Source of the DNA: Leadbetterella byssophila_A
GTDB lineage: Bacteria; Bacteroidota; Bacteroidia; Cytophagales; Spirosomataceae
Direction: 5' to 3'
NCBI GenBank assembly: GCA_040394735.1
Contig: JBEBRR010000052.1
Coordinates: forward strand, 1-28,996
Length of the DNA stretch: 28,996 nt
This document shows, piece by piece, positions 24,158 through 28,996 of the stretch (its first letter is position 1; each line of letters starts with the position of its first letter). The position numbers and the translations under genes are program-made. Below the pieces are notes generated by a model. That model saw only the letters and a list, made by a program, of their open reading frames with translations, was not told the DNA's origin and did no database searches.

Positions 24158-24187
24158 TTTGTTTTTTAGAAAATTTATTTAACATTG
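24158..24187 (+). promoter_or_regulatory. Candidate susCD promoter
   Basis: TTTG (24158-24161), an 18-bp spacer and TAACATTG (24180-24187, one base off TAnnTTTG) lie in a very AT-rich stretch 28 bp before the susC start. The spacer is slightly short. No sigma/anti-sigma or hybrid two-component gene, which often control such operons, is nearby. Confidence 0.35.
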
Positions 24188-24215
24188 CACTTTATTCTAA
24201 CTAAATAACAAAAAT

Positions 24216-27200
24216 ATGAAGAAAAGATTACTCTTGATCTTTGGTTTCTTGTTTTGTATGATGGGCTCCGTAGCAGCTCAAAGCAAAGCGATCAAAGGAA
24301 AAGTGACTGCTACTGATGATGGTTCGGCTATGCCAGGAGTAGTGGTTCAGGTGAAAGGAACGAATGTAGCCACGCAAACAGATGCCAGCGGAGATTATAC
24401 CATTAATGCTTCATCTGATCAGACTTTGGTCTTTTCATTTGTAGGGTTTGATCCTGTTGAAGAAGTGGTGGGTTCGAGGAGTGTGATCAATGTATCGCTT
24501 GCAACTGACCAGAAGTTGCTGGATGAGGTGATTGTAACCGGGGTAGCAGGGGCTACTTCCAGAAAAAAATTGACCGTATCCGTCGCTAAAGTAGGCAGCG
24601 ACAAATTGAGTATAGTGCCAGCTACTTCGGCAGCCGGCGCACTTACCGGTAAAGTGGCAGGTCTTCAGACTTCACAGGGTGGAGGTAGCCCTGGTGCGGC
24701 TACAGACATGTTGCTGAGAGGTGACAATAACCTGAACGGTTCTTCGGCTCCTCTTTTGCTGGTAGATGGTATTATCCTGACGGGAAGCCTTTCCGACCTG
24801 AACGTGGATGATATCGAATCGATCGAGGTGGTAAAAGGTGCTGCTGCCGCTGCGTTGTACGGCTCCCGTGCAGGTAACGGGGTAATTGCGGTGACTACGA
24901 AAAGAGGAACTTCCGCTCACCTGAATAAAACAGACATCGTGGTAAGAAATGAGATCGGTGTTCAGCAGCTTGCCAAATACCTGGAAACAGCCGAATCACA
25001 TTTGTATGCGCTGGCTCCCGACTGGCAGACTGCCCAGGGAAAATATACGAAATATGCCGGCGTAACCTATCCTGCAGACTATTCAGGCACCGGGTTTGAT
25101 CCGAGAATTGTGGGTAGCCGTTCATTGGATCCGGACGGATACATGGATAACCCGTACGGGGTATACAGAGACATGCAGAGAGACTTCTTCAGAACAGGTA
25201 CCAACCTGACTAACTTTGTCTCTGTGGCCAACCGCAGCGAAAAGAACAATATCTATTTATCATTTGAAAATAACGTTCAGCAGGGGGTTGTTAAACTGAC
25301 AGACGGTTATAAGCGTCAGAACTTCAGAATAAATGTGGATCAGCAGGTGGCCAGCTGGTTACGTTTCAGTGCTTCGAACATATACATTAACAAAACCTCC
25401 AGCACTCCCGGCCAGAGTGACGGGCTGTTCTACAACATTGCCCGCCTGGAAAAAGATGTGGATTTGTTTGCGCCCAACCCGGATGGTCAGCCTTATTATT
25501 TAAGATACAACCATTTTAACGAAGAAACCACCAACCCGCTGTACCTGCTGTACAAGAGAAAAACTCAGGACGATTCACGCAGGTGGCTGGCTAACTTCGG
25601 CACCAATATTCGTCTGACCTCGTGGGCTGACGTAGACGTAACCCATACCATTGAAAATCTCAACAGGTTAAGATCTACAATTTTCCCTCAGGATTACTGG
25701 ACCAGATCAGGAGGTCCTGTAGAAAATAATTACATGTCATACAATAATGGTAGCATCTCCAATACCAAAGATGAAAGCAAGACCAATAACACCCAGGTGA
25801 CCATTAACCTGAGCCAGAAATTCGGAGACCTGTCTACCCGGGCTAAATTGTCTTATCTCTATGAAAACCGTCATGAAGAGGGCAACTACGTTTTTGGTAG
25901 CCAGTTTGTGGTATCAGGCATTGAGAACTTCAATAACATCAAGCCTGAGAACCTGACCGGTGCTACCTCCTACAAACGGGATGAAAGAGCGCAGAACTAC
26001 TTCGCTATCCTCGGTCTGGACTGGAAAGACAAATACCTGTTTGACGGGATGTTCAGACGTGACGGTTCGTCACTGTTTGGTCCTGAAGCACGTTGGAATT
26101 CCTACTACAGGTTATCAGGAGCTTACCGGATTAGTGAAGATATCTCCATTAATGGTATAGATGAACTGAAAATCAGGGCAGCACACGGTACGGCGGGTAT
26201 CCGCCCGGGCTTCAACTGGCAGTATGAGACCTATTCACTCAGTAGCGGTAATGCTTCTGCTTCACAGGCAGGTAACAAATTCCTGAAGCCGTCTACTACT
26301 GAAGAGACAGAGATCGGTCTTAATGTGGAATTCCTGAAGAAATTCCAGTTTGAGGCTACTTACGCCATGTCAAACACCTATGACCAGTTCCTTAACGTGC
26401 CTTTGGTCGCTTTCCTGAATAACGGTTTCAACCGCCAGTGGCAGAATGCAGGTACGGTAAAATCCAATACGTTTGAATTCAGCTTGGGGGCTAACTGGTA
26501 TAAGAAAAAAGATTTCAGCTGGAATACCAACATTGTATTCTCTAAAGTACGTCAGAAAATTACCAGCCTGCCTATACCTCCGTACAATGCACCCAGCCAG
26601 GATGTTAACGGTGACCAGACCAACCTCTTCTACATTAAGGAAGGAGAAGTTTACGGCGCTATCTACGGATCAAGAATGCTGAGATCACTGGAAGAAATGG
26701 CGCAACAGCTGCCAGCTGATAAGACCATCAATGACTACGAGATCAACAGCGACGGTTACGTGGTACCGAAAGGATCTCAGGGTACGGCTCAGGAAATGCC
26801 GATCAAGAAGCTTAATGCTGACGGAACACCGTGGTTCGGCAAAATCGGGAACGGTACGCCTGACTTTGTAATGGGTATCACCAATACGCTTGCCTGGAAA
26901 AACTTCCAGTTCTACTTATTGCTGGATTGGAAACAGGGGGGAGATGTGTATAACGGTAAGGAGCAGCGTCTGGCCTTTAACAACGTGAGCAAAAGACAGG
27001 ATATGACAGGAGTGCCTGATAACCTGAAAAAAGTGGCAGGATATATCGGTTCCAATACCGGTTTCTATGACAATAACAGCGGTAATGCTTATTGGGTGGA
27101 AGACGGTACCTATCTGAAAGTTCGTGAAATGGCCATCGGCTATTCGCTTCCTTCCCAGTGGGTGAAAGGCTTTGCCAAAGGCATCACTGCCCGGGTAGTG

Positions 27201-27335
27201 GGAAGAAACCTGCTGACCTTCACCAAGTATACAGGTTATGATCCTGAAGTAGGTTCTCTTCGGTTCCCTGTGGATGGTATCTATACCAACCCGCTTTACA
27301 GGAACTACGCGTTTTCTTTAACTTTAAACTTCTGA
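24216..27335 (+). CDS. SusC/RagA family TonB-linked outer membrane transporter
   Basis: This TonB-dependent barrel forms the import pore of a SusCD complex, taking up oligosaccharides or peptides across the outer membrane. Its 1039 residues are typical. The order is: signal peptide (1-22, FCMMGSVAAQ); a carboxypeptidase-D regulatory-like domain (about 25-97, IKGKVTATDDGSAMPGVVVQVKG); a TonB-box-like LDEVIVTG (102-109); the plug with the SusC signatures LLVDGIILTGSLSDLNVDDIESIEVVKGAAAAALYGSRAGNGVIAVTTKRG (181-231); then the barrel, ending in the outer-membrane signature NYAFSLTLNF with terminal Phe. The substrate is unknown, since no degradative enzyme is adjacent. Codon use (many GGT, GCT, CGT) is less GC-rich than in the neighbours, in line with high expression. 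susD follows after 20 bp. Confidence 0.96.
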   Translation: MKKRLLLIFGFLFCMMGSVAAQSKAIKGKVTATDDGSAMPGVVVQVKGTNVATQTDASGDYTINASSDQTLVFSFVGFDPVEEVVGSRSVINVSLATDQKLLDEVIVTGVAGATSRKKLTVSVAKVGSDKLSIVPATSAAGALTGKVAGLQTSQGGGSPGAATDMLLRGDNNLNGSSAPLLLVDGIILTGSLSDLNVDDIESIEVVKGAAAAALYGSRAGNGVIAVTTKRGTSAHLNKTDIVVRNEIGVQQLAKYLETAESHLYALAPDWQTAQGKYTKYAGVTYPADYSGTGFDPRIVGSRSLDPDGYMDNPYGVYRDMQRDFFRTGTNLTNFVSVANRSEKNNIYLSFENNVQQGVVKLTDGYKRQNFRINVDQQVASWLRFSASNIYINKTSSTPGQSDGLFYNIARLEKDVDLFAPNPDGQPYYLRYNHFNEETTNPLYLLYKRKTQDDSRRWLANFGTNIRLTSWADVDVTHTIENLNRLRSTIFPQDYWTRSGGPVENNYMSYNNGSISNTKDESKTNNTQVTINLSQKFGDLSTRAKLSYLYENRHEEGNYVFGSQFVVSGIENFNNIKPENLTGATSYKRDERAQNYFAILGLDWKDKYLFDGMFRRDGSSLFGPEARWNSYYRLSGAYRISEDISINGIDELKIRAAHGTAGIRPGFNWQYETYSLSSGNASASQAGNKFLKPSTTEETEIGLNVEFLKKFQFEATYAMSNTYDQFLNVPLVAFLNNGFNRQWQNAGTVKSNTFEFSLGANWYKKKDFSWNTNIVFSKVRQKITSLPIPPYNAPSQDVNGDQTNLFYIKEGEVYGAIYGSRMLRSLEEMAQQLPADKTINDYEINSDGYVVPKGSQGTAQEMPIKKLNADGTPWFGKIGNGTPDFVMGITNTLAWKNFQFYLLLDWKQGGDVYNGKEQRLAFNNVSKRQDMTGVPDNLKKVAGYIGSNTGFYDNNSGNAYWVEDGTYLKVREMAIGYSLPSQWVKGFAKGITARVVGRNLLTFTKYTGYDPEVGSLRFPVDGIYTNPLYRNYAFSLTLNF

Positions 27336-27355
27336 TAACTGACAAGCATATTCGT

Positions 27356-28846
27356 ATGAAAAGGATAAATAAATATATTAGTGTAATCGCCCTGTCGTCG
27401 GTAATGCTGACAGGCTGCGACCCGGACCTGTTGGATGTGAAGAACCAGAACGAGCCTGACTTCCTGCAAGTATATGCCAAAGGGGAAGACGTGGCCAATG
27501 TAGCAGGGGGGCTCTACAATACGGTATACAAAGGACTGAACTATGCCGGTGGGGTAAAACCTATGCTGGCTGTGGCAGCTGATAACGTGACCTGTTCGCA
27601 TGGTAACTTCGGTATGTGGCACGCTTCCAATGAGCCGCGTGATCTGGCTTGGGACAACTCTCCGAGTTATTCCAATAAAAGCCAGACCAAGGACACTTAT
27701 GACCGCCTGTACTCAGCTATAGCTACCGCCAATAACGTTATCAAAGCCATTAACAGTGGGGTGAGTATCGGCCGTGATGGGGCAGATAATGATAAAGTTA
27801 TGGCGTTTTCAAGATTTGTACAGGGTCTTGCTTACAGTAACCTGGCGCTGATATATGACAGAGCGCACGTGGTGGATGAAGCAACTTCGGTAGAAGGAGT
27901 ACTGGAAACAGCTGTTCCTTACGATGAGGTAGCGGCAAAGGCTCTGGCGTTCCTCGATCAGGCCATCACCTTAAGCAGCAGTAACTTTACCATTCCGGCA
28001 AGCTGGATGGGTGCACCTGCGGATATTTCCAGTGCGGACTTCAAAAAAATCGTGAATACCTATGCCGCAACGCTTTTATCGTATCTTCCCAGAAATAAAG
28101 CCGAGCTCGATGCCGTAGACTGGGCGAAAGTAAAAGCGTATGCCGATGCGGGGATTACTTCTGACATCAATGTGGTGATGGACGGAACCAGCCTTTGGTA
28201 TGATGAGGCAGGTGATTACCTGACTTACGACGGATGGGGAAAAACCGATATGTATGTGGTTCACCTGATGGACTCCAAGCAACCTAACCACTGGGGCAAT
28301 ACAGCTAACCCGGGCCACGGGGCATCTACCACGGCTGATGACCAGAGATTATTCTCGGATTTCCAGTTCACGCCGTCGAACGGTTTCCGTCCGGAAAGAG
28401 GATATTTCAACTTCTCTAATTACCGGAATAAGCGTTATGATGACATTTATGTTTCTGCCATCGGTCCGAAACCCCAGCTGATGAAAGCGGAGAACGATAT
28501 GCTGAGAGCAGAAGCCAGGGTATACCAGAATGACCTGCAGGCAGCTGCCGATATCATCAATGCAAGTACCCGCATTACCCGCGGTAAAATGAAGGAAGTG
28601 ACCGCCAATAAGGAAGAGCTGATCCAGGCCATCCATCACGAAAGACATGTGGAAATGTATACCGTACGGTGTGGTCTGCAGTTTTTCGAGATGAGAAAGC
28701 GCGATCTTTTACAGAAAGGTACTTTTCTGCATTTCCCTCTGCCTGCTGATATTCTACAGGTATTCGGAGCCACTCCGCCGTTCTATACATTTGGTACAGT
28801 AGCCAAAGCAGACGGTAAAGGAACTTCCAACGGAGGCTGGAGATAA
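27356..28846 (+). CDS. SusD/RagB family surface lipoprotein
   Basis: This is the substrate-capturing lid that closes over SusC on the cell surface. The 496-residue protein has a lipoprotein signal with lipobox LTGC (Cys21). The acidic stretch after it (CDPDLLDV) is compatible with a Bacteroidota surface-export signal. The N-terminal SusD pattern LLDVKNQNEPDF is followed by helical TPR-like repeats (AFSRFVQGLAYSNLALIYDRAHV). The C-terminal HHERHVEMYTVRCGLQFFEMRKRDLLQ resembles the conserved 'RR.E....G.R..D.RR' region of SusD proteins. It is co-transcribed with susC (20-bp gap) and followed by a strong terminator. The bound ligand cannot be inferred. Confidence 0.93.
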   Translation: MKRINKYISVIALSSVMLTGCDPDLLDVKNQNEPDFLQVYAKGEDVANVAGGLYNTVYKGLNYAGGVKPMLAVAADNVTCSHGNFGMWHASNEPRDLAWDNSPSYSNKSQTKDTYDRLYSAIATANNVIKAINSGVSIGRDGADNDKVMAFSRFVQGLAYSNLALIYDRAHVVDEATSVEGVLETAVPYDEVAAKALAFLDQAITLSSSNFTIPASWMGAPADISSADFKKIVNTYAATLLSYLPRNKAELDAVDWAKVKAYADAGITSDINVVMDGTSLWYDEAGDYLTYDGWGKTDMYVVHLMDSKQPNHWGNTANPGHGASTTADDQRLFSDFQFTPSNGFRPERGYFNFSNYRNKRYDDIYVSAIGPKPQLMKAENDMLRAEARVYQNDLQAAADIINASTRITRGKMKEVTANKEELIQAIHHERHVEMYTVRCGLQFFEMRKRDLLQKGTFLHFPLPADILQVFGATPPFYTFGTVAKADGKGTSNGGWR

Positions 28847-28863
28847 GACATACAGATTCCGGT

Positions 28864-28897
28864 AAAAAGAGGCGGGCCCATACCCGCCTCTTTTTTT
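28864..28897 (+). terminator. Rho-independent terminator of susCD
   Basis: AAAAAGAGGCGGG (28864-28876) and CCCGCCTCTTTTT (28883-28895) form a perfect 13-bp GC-rich stem with a CCCATA loop, and the T-run continues to 28897. It lies 17 bp after the susD stop and is the strongest terminator in the window. Confidence 0.9.
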
Positions 28898-28953
28898 ATG
28901 CCTGCCAGGGAATTACGATATATAGAGAAGTCTTCTTAATGTGGAGTTCCTGC

Positions 28954-28984
28954 TTGGGCCTTTCACTCCTGGAGCGTATCTTTA
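28954..28984 (+). promoter_or_regulatory. Promoter of the next gene
   Basis: TTG (28954-28956), exactly 20 bp, then TATCTTTA (28977-28984, one base off TAnnTTTG). The spacing equals that of the gyrB promoter. A second possible -7 (TACTTTG, 28983-28989) overlaps it. Confidence 0.4.
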
Positions 28985-28991
28985 CTTTGCA

Positions 28992-28996
28992 ATGGA
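28992..28996 (+). CDS. Possible start of a gene cut by the window end
   Basis: ATGGA stands 7 bp after a promoter-like -7 element, so a leaderless or very short-leader gene may begin here. Only five bases are available and nothing can be said about the product. Confidence 0.25.

Overview
This window looks like an ordinary stretch of chromosome from a member of the Bacteroidota. Three things point there. It has a SusC/SusD pair. Several promoters have the phylum's -7 element (TAnnTTTG), in the best case with a TTG exactly 20 bp upstream (gyrB). Several proteins have phylum-typical forms: a short NrdA in nrdB-nrdA order, DnaG, TerC, GH92, and a flavin-barrel protein that I recall as an uncharacterised Bacteroidota family. 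The style of the SusC suggests Cytophagales or a relative, but that is a weak guess. I see no rRNA, tRNA, CRISPR, transposase or prophage genes.

Layout. 1-4386: a two-gene heavy-metal RND efflux unit (adaptor lipoprotein plus CzcA/CusA-type pump). 4427-6205 (minus): a 592-residue protein with a nitronate-monooxygenase-like FMN barrel and a cysteine-bearing C-terminal part; its function is unknown. 6384-6941: an atypical thioredoxin-fold protein, convergent with yidD (6946-7209). 7317-9008 (minus): a fatty acyl-CoA ligase whose stop codon lies at the edge of a nine-copy heptamer array. 9203-13475 (plus): a DinB-like protein, a GH92 mannosidase and a secreted nucleotide pyrophosphatase/phosphodiesterase. 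13533-16211 (minus): the nrdB-nrdA ribonucleotide reductase operon. 16688-18637 (minus): gyrB. 18858-19037: a very small secreted ORF that looks like a truncated SH3/Tudor-like protein. 19055-20717 (minus): the overlapping parA-parB pair. 20892-22784: dnaG. 22883-23944: a TerC-family membrane protein. 24216-28846: the susC-susD operon, closed by a strong terminator. The last bases carry a promoter and probable start codon of a further gene.

Functionally the middle is a DNA housekeeping block (dNTP synthesis, gyrase, chromosome partition, primase) made of separate transcription units. It is flanked by envelope functions: metal efflux, glycan and phosphoester hydrolysis, and TonB-dependent uptake.

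I did not find a clear new defence or mobile system. The observations most worth checking are the orphan flavin-barrel protein with clustered cysteines; two families of small intergenic repeats (a heptamer family at gene ends, and a CCTGAGCTTGTCGAAGG-type core sitting in the loop of three unrelated inverted repeats); and the frameshifted small secreted ORF.
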